The notes beneath the pieces were generated by a model. That model saw nothing but the letters and a program-made list of their open reading frames with translations, made no database searches and was not told the DNA's origin. A program made the position numbers and the translations under genes. Positions 8,367-14,821 of a stretch of 18,945 nt of DNA are shown here, piece after piece; the first letter of the stretch is position 1; each line of letters starts with the position of its first letter. Where the stretch lies: positions 1 through 18,945 of the forward strand of contig JAWRIT010000147.1 in assembly GCA_040268355.1 (NCBI GenBank), read 5' to 3'. The stretch comes from UBA1367 sp040268355. Lineage in GTDB: Bacteria; Actinomycetota; Coriobacteriia; Coriobacteriales; Atopobiaceae.

Positions 8367-8398
8367 GACAGGCCGCAAGGGGATCGTGTCGCCTCCTG

Positions 8399-10810
8399 CT
8401 ACAGCGTCTGCTCGGTTCGACCGATGATGTCGTCCTGGGTGGCCTTGGAGAGCACGTTGAAGAAGGCGGAGTACCCAGCGACGCGCACGATCAGGTCCTT
8501 GTGGCGCTCGGGATGGTTCTGCGCGTCGATGAGCGTGGCGCGATCGACCACGTTGTACTGCACGTGGTAGCCGTCGAGCCGGTTGAAGAAGGTGCGGATG
8601 ACCATCTCGAGCTTCTTGGTGTTGCGCTCAGAGGCGAGCGTGGAGGGCGTCACCTTCTGGTTGAGCAGCACGCCGCCGGTGATCTCATGGGTGGGCAGCT
8701 TGGAGACGCTCTTGAAGACGGCGGTGGGGCCGTGGGTGTCCATGGAGTGCGCCGGCGAGCAGCCCTCGGCCAGCGGCTCGCGTGCGTGGCGTCCGTTGGG
8801 GGTGGCCATGGTGCCAAAGCCCTGTCCCACGTTGGCGCTGATGGACGAGGTGCCGGCGTAGCGGATGCCGCCGATGGGCCCCTTGCCGAAGCGCGTGTTG
8901 GGGTACTTCTTCATCTCGTCGATGTAGTCGTTGTAGGCGTCGACCACCAGCAGGTCCACACGGTCGTCGTCGTTGCCGTACTTGGGGGCGTCACTCACGA
9001 GCATCTGGCGGACGCGCTCGCCCTCCTCGCCGGCGAAGTCGCTCTCGAGGGCGTCCATGAGCTGGTCGGGCGTGAGACGTCCCTCCTCGAACACGAGCGT
9101 CTTGATGGCGGCCAGCGAGTCGGCCATGTCGGCGATGCCCACCTGCAGGCCCGAGATGAAGTCGTAGACGGCGCCGCCCTCCTTGATGGTCTTGCCACGG
9201 CCCAGGCAGTCCTGCACGAGCGTGGAGCAGAGGATGTCGGGCACCTCGCACTCGCTGGCGACGTCCACGGCGTTCTCGATGATGACCGAGGCGCGCGTCA
9301 TGGCGCGGATGGCCTTGTCCCAGGCCTCCATGAGCTCGTCGAAGCTTTGCATCTGGCGGAAGTCGCCAAAGTCGTCAAAGAAGCGCCTGCCGGAGGTCAT
9401 GTCGACGCCCCGGTTCATGACGGCCAGCAGGATGCGGGGGAAGTTCAGGTAGCTCATGCCGGTGCAGCGGTAGCCCCACTTGCCGGGCACGGCCGTCTCC
9501 ACGCAGCCGACGGCGCTGTAGTTGTAGGCGTCCTCGGGGGCCACGCCCTTCTCGATGAAGGAGGGCACGATGACCTCGTCCGAGTTGAAGGCGGGCATGC
9601 CGGTGCCGAGCTTCATGACCTCTAGGGCCTCGTCCATGAAGGCCTGGTCGAGGTTTCTGTGGTAGCGCACGGTGAGGTTGGGCTGCGGCAGGCGCGTCTG
9701 GCCGATGGAACGCAGGATGAGGAAGGAGAGACGGTTCACGGCGTCGCGGCCGTCGGGTGTCTGGCCGCCCACGGTCACGTTCTGGTACATCGGGCTGCCG
9801 GCGCTGGAGAAGGTGTGGGCCTGGCTGCGCACCTTGTTGATGGTGAGCGACTTGATCCAGAGGTTCGTGAGGAGCTCCACGGCCTCGTCCTCCGTGATGC
9901 GGCCGGCGGCGAGGTCGGCGTCGAGGAAGGGGCCGGCGTACTGGTCCACGCGGCCGAAGGAGAGCGAGTGGCCGTTGGACTCGATCTGCAGGACGAGCTG
10001 GACGAACCAGGTGGCCTGCAGGGCCTCGTGGAAGGTCTCGGCGGGCTCGTAGGGCACCTTGTCGCAGATACGGGCGATCTCGAGGAGCTCGGCGGCGCGT
10101 GGCTCGTCGGCAGTCTCGGCCTTCGTTCGGGCGAGGGCCGCGTAGCGCGCGGCGAAGTCGCGGACGGCCTGGATGGTGATCAGGACCGCCTTGTAGAACT
10201 GGTACTTGTCGATGGAGGCGGCCTCGGTGAGGTCGAGGCCCTCCTTGAGGGAGCGGGCGCGCTCCTCGTAGCCTCTGAGGCCGACCTCGAGCATCGTGGG
10301 GTAGTCCACCACGATGTGGGCGTCGCCGGCGTTGAGCTTGCCCTCCATGCCAAAGAAGCCGGTCTCCATGAACACCTGCACCTCGTCGGGGATGAGGGCC
10401 ATGCCGCGGTCGCGCAGGGTGTTGTTCTTCCAGAAGGGTGCGATGTCGCGGATCTGCCGCTTGGTCTCCTCGGTGATGTAGAAGACGTCACCGTCGCGCT
10501 TCTCGAAGAGGTCGAGCTCGTCGAGGACGAATCCCAGCGTGTACTCGGGGAAGATCGGGGCGGCCTTGTTGGATCCCGCCTGGTTGCCCACGATCACGGT
10601 CTCGTCCTCGATGTAGATGTCCATGTGCTCCAGGATGTGTCGTAGCATCAGGGCGCGGCGCATGACGGAGGGGAGCGCTGTGGTCTGGCGGTAGGACTCG
10701 GTCGCCAGGACGGCGCGCTGGGCATCGATCATGGGCTTCTGGTCGATGACGCTCTCGCGATAGGCCTGCATGCGATCGGTCAGGTGTCCGAAGTGCTCAC
10801 GGTTCTCCAT
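8399..10810 (-). CDS. ybiW: Glycyl radical enzyme, YbiW-like (candidate radical sugar-phosphate lyase)
   Basis: An 803-residue glycyl radical enzyme with a PFL-like N-terminal barrel domain and a C-terminal Gly-radical domain. The thiyl-radical Cys436 with catalytic Glu438 lies in SAVGCVETAVPGKWGYR, and the radical Gly779 in RVAGYSAFF. True pyruvate formate-lyase has two adjacent Cys at this loop, so it is not a PFL; the GCxE motif belongs to dehydratases, C-O and C-N lyases and relatives. Segments such as APIFPEYT, KWGYRCTGMS and the final VRVAGYSAFF...DDII.RTE match E. coli YbiW as I remember it. YbiW sits beside its activase and fructose-6-phosphate aldolase, and I recall recent work assigning it 1,5-anhydroglucitol-6-phosphate lyase activity. 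The ATG is preceded by AAGGAGG. Own promoter and terminator are recognisable. Function beyond the family is inference. Confidence 0.9.
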   Translation of the reverse strand: MENREHFGHLTDRMQAYRESVIDQKPMIDAQRAVLATESYRQTTALPSVMRRALMLRHILEHMDIYIEDETVIVGNQAGSNKAAPIFPEYTLGFVLDELDLFEKRDGDVFYITEETKRQIRDIAPFWKNNTLRDRGMALIPDEVQVFMETGFFGMEGKLNAGDAHIVVDYPTMLEVGLRGYEERARSLKEGLDLTEAASIDKYQFYKAVLITIQAVRDFAARYAALARTKAETADEPRAAELLEIARICDKVPYEPAETFHEALQATWFVQLVLQIESNGHSLSFGRVDQYAGPFLDADLAAGRITEDEAVELLTNLWIKSLTINKVRSQAHTFSSAGSPMYQNVTVGGQTPDGRDAVNRLSFLILRSIGQTRLPQPNLTVRYHRNLDQAFMDEALEVMKLGTGMPAFNSDEVIVPSFIEKGVAPEDAYNYSAVGCVETAVPGKWGYRCTGMSYLNFPRILLAVMNRGVDMTSGRRFFDDFGDFRQMQSFDELMEAWDKAIRAMTRASVIIENAVDVASECEVPDILCSTLVQDCLGRGKTIKEGGAVYDFISGLQVGIADMADSLAAIKTLVFEEGRLTPDQLMDALESDFAGEEGERVRQMLVSDAPKYGNDDDRVDLLVVDAYNDYIDEMKKYPNTRFGKGPIGGIRYAGTSSISANVGQGFGTMATPNGRHAREPLAEGCSPAHSMDTHGPTAVFKSVSKLPTHEITGGVLLNQKVTPSTLASERNTKKLEMVIRTFFNRLDGYHVQYNVVDRATLIDAQNHPERHKDLIVRVAGYSAFFNVLSKATQDDIIGRTEQTL

Positions 10811-10860
10811 GGTGTGGCTGCCTCCTTGGTGGCGTCGCTCGCAAAGCCGCTGTCGAGCCT

Positions 10861-10889
10861 AGTATGACAAGAAGATTTGCTAATGTCAA
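10861..10889 (-). promoter_or_regulatory. Sigma-70-type promoter of the glycyl radical enzyme gene
   Basis: On the minus strand a perfect TTGACA (10889-10884) is separated by 17 bases from CATACT (10866-10861). Transcription would start near 10854, giving a leader of about 45 bases with the AAGGAGG site. The palindromic candidate operator lies seven bases upstream of the -35 box. Confidence 0.75.
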
Positions 10890-10896
10890 GAAAATA

Positions 10897-10910
10897 GTTA
10901 CGAATGAAAG
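10897..10910. promoter_or_regulatory. Candidate DeoR-family operator, GRE promoter
   Basis: GTTACGAATGAAAG matches the palindromic consensus CTTACGWWCGTAAG at 11 of 14 positions. Its centre is about 50 bases upstream of the predicted GRE transcription start, just outside the -35 box, a position more usual for activation than repression. Confidence 0.55.
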
Positions 10911-10975
10911 CCTCATGGGAGAGACAGCAACAGCACATTGCTTTCGATCCGGAGGATGTTTAGGAACAAAGATGG

Positions 10976-10993
10976 TAGACTTACGTTCGCAAC
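10976..10993. promoter_or_regulatory. Candidate -10 and overlapping operator of the DeoR-family gene
   Basis: TAGACT at 10976-10981 could serve as the -10 box of the regulator gene, though no good -35 is seen. CTTACGTTCGCAAC (10980-10993) overlaps its end and covers the likely transcription start; it matches CTTACGWWCGTAAG at 12 of 14 positions. A second ACGAACGA element follows at 10992-10999. The placement suggests autorepression. Confidence 0.5.
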
Positions 10994-11014
10994 GAACGAT
11001 GAAAGGAACGGGAC

Positions 11015-11761
11015 ATGGGCAAGCGCGACGCGGCGATACTTGAGGTCCTTGGCGCCGAAGGCAGGATGGAGGTTGCCGAGCTGGCCCGGCGGCTCGGCGT
11101 CTCGCAGGTCACCGTGCGCAAGGACCTGGACGAGCTGCAGGAGTGGGGCGTCATCTACCGGGAGCATGGCGCGGCGGTGCTCAGGAGCCCCGATGACGTG
11201 CGTGGCCGTCTCGCGCGCCACTACGAGGAGAAGCTCGCCATCGCTCAGCGCGCCGTCGAGATGGTGGACGACGGCTCCACCGTCATCATCGAGAATGGCA
11301 GCTGCTGCGCCCTGCTCGCGCGCGCGATCGCCGAGGGACGGCACGACGTGACGATCGTCACCAACAGCTCCTTCATCGCCGGGTTCGTTCGCGACTATCC
11401 CGGTACCAAGGTGGTGTTGCTGGGCGGTGAGGTCCAGACCGACTCGCTCGTGACGGTCGGCCCGCTCGTGGGCGTATGCGCCCGCAACTTCCACGTGGGG
11501 CTCATGTTCATTGGCACCGACGGCTACCAGGGTGGGGGAGACTTCGCAAACTCCGACCTGATGCGTGCCCAGGCGGTGCGCGACATGTCCGCCCAGGCCG
11601 ACCGTGTGGTCGTTCTCACCGAGAGCGAGAAGTTCGCCCAGCGTGGCGTCATCTCCCTCGGCATTGGCACCAAGATCGCTGCCGTGGTGACCGACGGGCG
11701 CGTTCCCGACGACGTGCGCGACGAGCTCTTTGGACAGGGCGTCGAGGTGGTGACCCCCTAG
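11015..11761 (+). CDS. DeoR/GlpR-family transcriptional regulator
   Basis: A 248-residue regulator with an N-terminal winged helix-turn-helix (about residues 5-55, recognition segment VAELARRLGVSQVTVRKDLDEL) and a C-terminal DeoRC sugar-phosphate-sensing domain of the ribose-5-phosphate-isomerase-like fold (about 75-235; motifs TIVTNSS, LLGGEV, FIGTDG). Members usually bind phosphorylated sugars that release or modify DNA binding. It is divergent from the GRE gene, and four copies of one palindrome lie at its own promoter and at the GRE, activase and aldolase genes, making it the probable regulator of the cluster. The ATG follows AAAGGAA. The ligand is unknown; the substrate or product of the GRE pathway is the obvious guess. 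Confidence 0.93.
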   Translation: MGKRDAAILEVLGAEGRMEVAELARRLGVSQVTVRKDLDELQEWGVIYREHGAAVLRSPDDVRGRLARHYEEKLAIAQRAVEMVDDGSTVIIENGSCCALLARAIAEGRHDVTIVTNSSFIAGFVRDYPGTKVVLLGGEVQTDSLVTVGPLVGVCARNFHVGLMFIGTDGYQGGGDFANSDLMRAQAVRDMSAQADRVVVLTESEKFAQRGVISLGIGTKIAAVVTDGRVPDDVRDELFGQGVEVVTP

Positions 11762-11800
11762 CGTCGCGGTGCCCCATGCGCGCGGGCGCGCGGCGTCGCC

Positions 11801-11828
11801 GCGACACATAAGTGCCTCTTCCCCCGTG
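11801..11828 (-). repeat. Intergenic repeat copy 2, downstream of the nitroreductase gene
   Basis: Differs from positions 9-36 by a single base over 28. It begins 14 bases after the nitroreductase stop on the minus strand. On its other side (11776-11802) is a GC-rich run of CGCG repeats with no clear hairpin-plus-T structure. Confidence 0.6.
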
Positions 11829-11841
11829 TCGCCCGTGGTCC

Positions 11842-12378
11842 CTACGCCTCGCCGCCGAAGCGGTTGAACCAGGCGCGTTCCTCGAAGGGTCGCTTGGCCA
11901 GGGGACGGGGCTCGCCAACGGGGCGGCCCACCGGCAGGTAGCACACGAGCTCGTATCCCTCGGGCACGCCGAGCACCTCGGCCATGGCGTCGCAGAGCCG
12001 GTCGTCGTCGGTGATGTGGCCCTCGTACCAGCAGCTCGCGTAGCCGAGCTCGGTGATGGCAAGGAGCATGTTCTCGATGGCCGCGGCATAGTCCTGCACG
12101 GCGAAGCACTTGTCGCGATAGGCGGGCACCCGCTGCGTGAGCACGCAGATGGCCGCCGGCGCGTTCTCGTGCTTGAGGTGCGGTGTGATGACGCCTCTCA
12201 GCTGCCCAAGCACCGTGGGGTCGTCGATGGCGACAAGGCTCGTCGTCTGCTTGTTGCAGCCCGAGGGGGCGGCAAGCCCTGCCTCCATGATGCGCGTGAG
12301 GTCCTCGCGGGGTACGGGGTCGGGCAGGAAGTCCCAGCGGTAGCTGCGTCGTGCAAGGATGGCCTCGAACGTGTTCAC
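11842..12378 (-). CDS. Nitroreductase-family flavoprotein
   Basis: A 178-residue member of the nitroreductase fold, expected to bind FMN and use NAD(P)H to reduce nitro compounds, quinones or other acceptors. The N-terminal ARRSYRWDF motif supplies the FMN-phosphate contacts, APSGCNKQ (residues 37-44) is the usual second FMN loop, and ENMLLAITELGYASCWY is the conserved helix. The end is slightly shorter than the 190-220 residues common in the family. The start is GTG with GAGGAGG just upstream. It sits between the DeoR regulator and the activase gene on the opposite strand, so it is not co-transcribed with the GRE system. Whether it serves that pathway, for example in keeping the compartment reduced, is unknown. 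Confidence 0.87.
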   Translation of the reverse strand: MNTFEAILARRSYRWDFLPDPVPREDLTRIMEAGLAAPSGCNKQTTSLVAIDDPTVLGQLRGVITPHLKHENAPAAICVLTQRVPAYRDKCFAVQDYAAAIENMLLAITELGYASCWYEGHITDDDRLCDAMAEVLGVPEGYELVCYLPVGRPVGEPRPLAKRPFEERAWFNRFGGEA

Positions 12379-12417
12379 CGTGCCTCCTCGGTACGGTCCG
12401 TCTCATGCATGGATCGG

Positions 12418-12446
12418 AGTCTACCCGTCGTGGTCGATGCGGACAA
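12418..12446 (-). promoter_or_regulatory. Candidate promoter of the nitroreductase gene
   Basis: On the minus strand TTGTCC (12446-12441) and TAGACT (12423-12418) are 17 bases apart; each matches 4 of 6 consensus bases. The predicted start of transcription is about 33 bases before the GTG codon. No CTTACGWWCGTAAG site overlaps it. Confidence 0.45.
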
Positions 12447-12519
12447 GCGAGTGTGGTGTCGGCATCAAGCCGCCTCGCAGCGAGTGGGGACGCAAAGAAT
12501 TTCAAAAGATACTAGTTTA

Positions 12520-12533
12520 CTTACGAACGAAAA
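12520..12533. promoter_or_regulatory. Candidate DeoR-family operator upstream of the activase gene
   Basis: CTTACGAACGAAAA matches CTTACGWWCGTAAG at 12 of 14 positions and lies 34 bases before the activase start, within a locally AT-rich stretch (12491-12540). A possible weak promoter, TTTACT (12516) and GATGAT (12539) spaced 17, would place the operator inside the spacer. It is also far upstream of the nitroreductase promoter. Confidence 0.5.
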
Positions 12534-12566
12534 TATGAGATGATGTCGCCGTGACGAGGAGAGGGC

Positions 12567-13481
12567 GTGTCGATGCGGTCTGCGACGGTGTTCAACATAC
12601 AGAAGTTCAGCCTCAACGACGGGCCCGGCGTGCGGACCGTCGTCTTCCTCAAGGGATGCCCCCTGCGTTGCACCTGGTGCGCCAACCCCGAGAGCCAGCG
12701 GCGCGGTCCCCAGGTCGAGTGGAAGGAGCGCGTCTGCGTGGGCTGCGGCGCGTGCGTGCAGGCGGCACCCGACGCGGGTTCGGTGGAGCGGGCCGGAAAG
12801 CGCCACGTTGACATCAGGAACCTGCGCGGCGACTCCCCCGAGGCGACCGCCGCCATCCAGGCCTGCCCCGTGCGGGCGCTTGGCCGCGTGGGCGAGACCA
12901 AGACCGTGGAAGAGGTCCTTGCGGAGTGCCTGCAGGACAAGCCCTTCTACGAGGAGTCCGGAGGGGGCGTGACGCTTTCGGGTGGGGAGGCCCTCACCTG
13001 GCCGGACTTCTGCGTGGAGCTGCTGGTCCGCCTGCACGAGGAGGGGGTGGACACCTGCGTCGAGACCGAGGGCCACGTTCCCGCCGCGCAGTTCAGGCGC
13101 GTGGCGCCCCATCTCGACCACGTCCTGTTCGACCTCAAGCACGTCGATTGCGCCAAGCATCGGATGGCCACGGGCGTCGACGGGCGGCTCATGTTCGAGA
13201 ACCTTGCCTGGGCCGTCGCGCAGGGCATGGACGTGCTGGTACGCACGCCGGTCATCCCCGGCTTCAACGACCGTCCCGAGGAGGCTCGCGCCATGGCACG
13301 CGCCCTGCGCGAGATCGGCGCCACGCAGGTGCAGATCTTGCCGTTCCACAACTTCGGGGAGAGCAAGTACGCGCAGCTGGACATGCCCTACGCCTTCCAG
13401 GGGGCCGTGGGGCTGCATCCCGAGGACCTGGTGGACTATCGCCAGGTGTATCTCGACGAGGGCGTCGAGGCCTTCTTCTAG
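12567..13481 (+). CDS. ybiY: Glycyl radical enzyme activase, YbiY-like radical SAM protein
   Basis: A 304-residue radical SAM enzyme that would abstract hydrogen from Gly779 of the GRE. The cluster motif CX3CX2C is Cys31, Cys35 and Cys38 in KGCPLRCTWCANPES. GGGVTLSGGE binds the methionine part of SAM, and DLKHVD and VRTPVIPGFND are conserved barrel strands. After the first motif there is a ferredoxin-like insert with Cys57, Cys60, Cys63 and Cys100 only. Most GRE activases carry eight Cys here for two clusters; this one keeps the four that would form the first cluster. E. coli YbiY, as I remember it, has the same AAP in place of the fourth Cys. GTG at 12567 lies five bases after AGGAG; an ATG at 12573 is an equally possible start. 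Confidence 0.92.
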   Translation: MSMRSATVFNIQKFSLNDGPGVRTVVFLKGCPLRCTWCANPESQRRGPQVEWKERVCVGCGACVQAAPDAGSVERAGKRHVDIRNLRGDSPEATAAIQACPVRALGRVGETKTVEEVLAECLQDKPFYEESGGGVTLSGGEALTWPDFCVELLVRLHEEGVDTCVETEGHVPAAQFRRVAPHLDHVLFDLKHVDCAKHRMATGVDGRLMFENLAWAVAQGMDVLVRTPVIPGFNDRPEEARAMARALREIGATQVQILPFHNFGESKYAQLDMPYAFQGAVGLHPEDLVDYRQVYLDEGVEAFF

Positions 13482-13551
13482 GTCAGGCGTCGGCCACGCC
13501 CCCAGAAGGTGCGTCTCGCCTGGTCGCGAACCACCCGTGACGTGCGGACTT

Positions 13552-13567
13552 CCTCGCTACGGCGAGG
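13552..13567 (+). other. UACG-loop hairpin between the activase and the PSRP-fragment gene
   Basis: CCTCGC, loop TACG, GCGAGG form a perfect six-pair stem (eight with two outer G-U pairs) closed by a UNCG-type tetraloop, 16 bases before the next ATG and directly abutting its GGAGAGGAGAG ribosome site. There is no T-tract, so it is not a typical intrinsic terminator. It could insulate, stabilise mRNA or modulate translation of the downstream gene. Confidence 0.5.
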
Positions 13568-13583
13568 GGAGAGGAGAGAGCAG

Positions 13584-13976
13584 ATGGGAACCGAGGAGCA
13601 GGGCTGCGTCGTGTACGCCGTCTCTGATAGAAGCGGCGAGACCGCCACACGGGTGGTGCGCGGGGCCTCCGCACAGTTTGGGAAGGGTCGCGTGCAGATC
13701 AAGGTGCTGCAACGCGTCCAAAGCGCCCAGCAGGTCATCGACTTCATCGAGGGACAGGGTGGCGCCACCCGACCGACGGCGGTGTTTCACACCGTCTTGA
13801 GCAAGCGGATGCGCGAGGACCTGCGGACGGCGCTGGCGACGATGCGCATCCCCGCGGTGGACCTGATTGGATCGACCTGCCAGGTCATGTCGTCGCTGCT
13901 TGGCGAGGAGGCCCAGGACACGCCCGGCCTCACCATCGGCGACGGCGCGGAACCCGTGCTCTTCGACTTAGGGTGA
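13584..13976 (+). CDS. Stand-alone N-terminal domain of PPDK/PEP-synthase regulatory protein (truncated PSRP)
   Basis: A 130-residue protein. CVVYAVSDRSGETATRVVRG, VIDFIEGQ, the FHTVLSKRMREDL strand-helix and AVDLIGSTCQVMSSLLG...DTPGL follow the first half of the bifunctional kinase/pyrophosphorylase family (DUF299), which switches pyruvate phosphate dikinase or PEP synthase on and off. Full-length members have about 270-280 residues. The catalytic C-terminal half, with its GVSRTSKTP P-loop-like motif, is missing, and no remnant is seen in any frame before the next gene. The break falls just after the PGL motif, at the inter-domain linker, followed by a short unrelated tail. A well-formed ribosome site precedes the ATG. 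It could be a decayed gene or a retained regulatory domain; kinase or phosphorylase activity is not expected. Confidence 0.75.
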   Translation: MGTEEQGCVVYAVSDRSGETATRVVRGASAQFGKGRVQIKVLQRVQSAQQVIDFIEGQGGATRPTAVFHTVLSKRMREDLRTALATMRIPAVDLIGSTCQVMSSLLGEEAQDTPGLTIGDGAEPVLFDLG

Positions 13977-13997
13977 CACGGACAGGGGAGTGAGGTG

Positions 13998-14011
13998 CTT
14001 ACGAATGTAAG
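13998..14011. promoter_or_regulatory. Candidate DeoR-family operator, aldolase promoter
   Basis: CTTACGAATGTAAG is the best match in the window to CTTACGWWCGTAAG (13 of 14; arms CTTAC and GTAAG are perfect). It ends eight bases before the -35 box of the aldolase promoter, as at the GRE promoter. An additional AACGAAA element lies in the promoter spacer at 14026-14032, and a CGTAAG half-site in the leader at 14061-14066. Confidence 0.6.
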
Positions 14012-14019
14012 AGATTACC

Positions 14020-14048
14020 TTGCATAACGAAATCACATCTGTCATACT
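14020..14048 (+). promoter_or_regulatory. Promoter of the aldolase gene
   Basis: TTGCAT (14020-14025) and CATACT (14043-14048) are 17 bases apart. The -10 hexamer is identical to that of the GRE promoter. Predicted start near 14055, with a leader of about 48 bases. The weak -35 is consistent with dependence on an activator. Confidence 0.6.
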
Positions 14049-14102
14049 GCAGGTCAGAGACGTAAGGGGACGGGCGCAAGGCCCAAAGGAAAGGACGCAA
14101 TC

Positions 14103-14780
14103 ATGAAGCTCTGCATCGATGACGCCAACATTGAGGCCATCCGTCGCGTGTATGACCTCTTCCCGATCGACGGGGTGTCCACCAACCCCTCCATCCTCGC
14201 CAAGACCGGACGGCCACCCTTTGAGGTCCTGCGTGAGATCCGTGCGGTCATTGGCGAGGAGGGCGAGCTCTTCGTGCAGGTCACGGCCCCAGACGCCGAG
14301 ACCATGGTCGCCGAGGCCCGCCACATCGTGGAGGTGCTCGGCGCCACCACGCTGGTCAAGGTCCCCTGCACCCCGCAGGGCTTCAAGTGCATGAAGCGGC
14401 TCGAGGCCGAGGGCATCCGCTTCATCGGCACGGCCATCTACACCGCCATGCAGGGCCTGCTCGCCGCCAAGTGCGGCGCCGAGTACGTGGCCCCCTACGT
14501 GAACCGCATCGACAACATGGGCTTCGACGGCGTGCAGGTCGCCATGGACATCCAGGACGCCATCGAGGCCGCCGGGCTCGACTCCGGCCTGCTCGCCGCC
14601 AGCTTCAAGAACAGCCAGCAGGTGCTCGAGCTGGCCACGTATGGCACGAAGGCCGTTACCGTCGCTCCCGACATCATTGAGGGCATGGTCAAGAATGCCG
14701 CCATCGACGCCGCCATCGACGCCTTCTCGTCCGACTTCGCCGGCCTGGTGGGCGAGGGAAGGACCATGATCGACTGCTGA
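14103..14780 (+). CDS. fsa: Fructose-6-phosphate aldolase / transaldolase-like (FSA/TalC family)
   Basis: A 225-residue class I aldolase of the small transaldolase subfamily. Schiff-base Lys86 lies in TLVKVPCTPQG; the N-terminal DDAN and STNPS motifs line the active site; and Tyr132 in APYVNRID is the residue that separates fructose-6-phosphate aldolases (Tyr131 of E. coli FsaA) from true transaldolases (Phe). It should cleave fructose 6-phosphate or 1-deoxy analogues to glyceraldehyde 3-phosphate and dihydroxyacetone or hydroxyacetone. E. coli fsaA is neighbour to ybiW and ybiY, so its presence supports a joint pathway with the GRE. The ATG follows AAAGGAAAGG. It has its own promoter and candidate operator, so it is a separate transcription unit in the same presumed regulon. 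Confidence 0.93.
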   Translation: MKLCIDDANIEAIRRVYDLFPIDGVSTNPSILAKTGRPPFEVLREIRAVIGEEGELFVQVTAPDAETMVAEARHIVEVLGATTLVKVPCTPQGFKCMKRLEAEGIRFIGTAIYTAMQGLLAAKCGAEYVAPYVNRIDNMGFDGVQVAMDIQDAIEAAGLDSGLLAASFKNSQQVLELATYGTKAVTVAPDIIEGMVKNAAIDAAIDAFSSDFAGLVGEGRTMIDC

Positions 14781-14792
14781 GCTCGCATGCTC

Positions 14793-14821
14793 TCGCTCCG
14801 CCCTGTACACGGGAGCGGGGC
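14793..14821 (+). terminator. Possible hairpin after the aldolase gene
   Basis: CGCTCC and GGAGCG flank a loop of about 11 bases; alternative pairing of CCC/GGG plus CTCCG/CGGGG gives a longer bulged stem. There is no T-tract, so termination is uncertain. The remainder of the 251-base gap to M20 copy 2 (to 15031) shows an AT-richer stretch at 14955-15020 that probably holds that gene's promoter, but no pair of boxes is convincing. Confidence 0.3.

Noticed and set aside
8294..9625. A 443-codon plus-strand frame
   Set aside because: Antisense to the GRE gene, which has conserved Cys, Glu and Gly radical motifs throughout.
8399..10810. Annotation as pyruvate formate-lyase
   Set aside because: The active-site loop has GCVE rather than the adjacent Cys-Cys pair of PFL, and the overall motifs match YbiW-type enzymes.
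14103..14780. Annotation as a pentose-phosphate-pathway transaldolase
   Set aside because: Tyr132 in APYVNRID is the fructose-6-phosphate aldolase marker where transaldolase has Phe, and the gene sits with ybiW/ybiY homologues.
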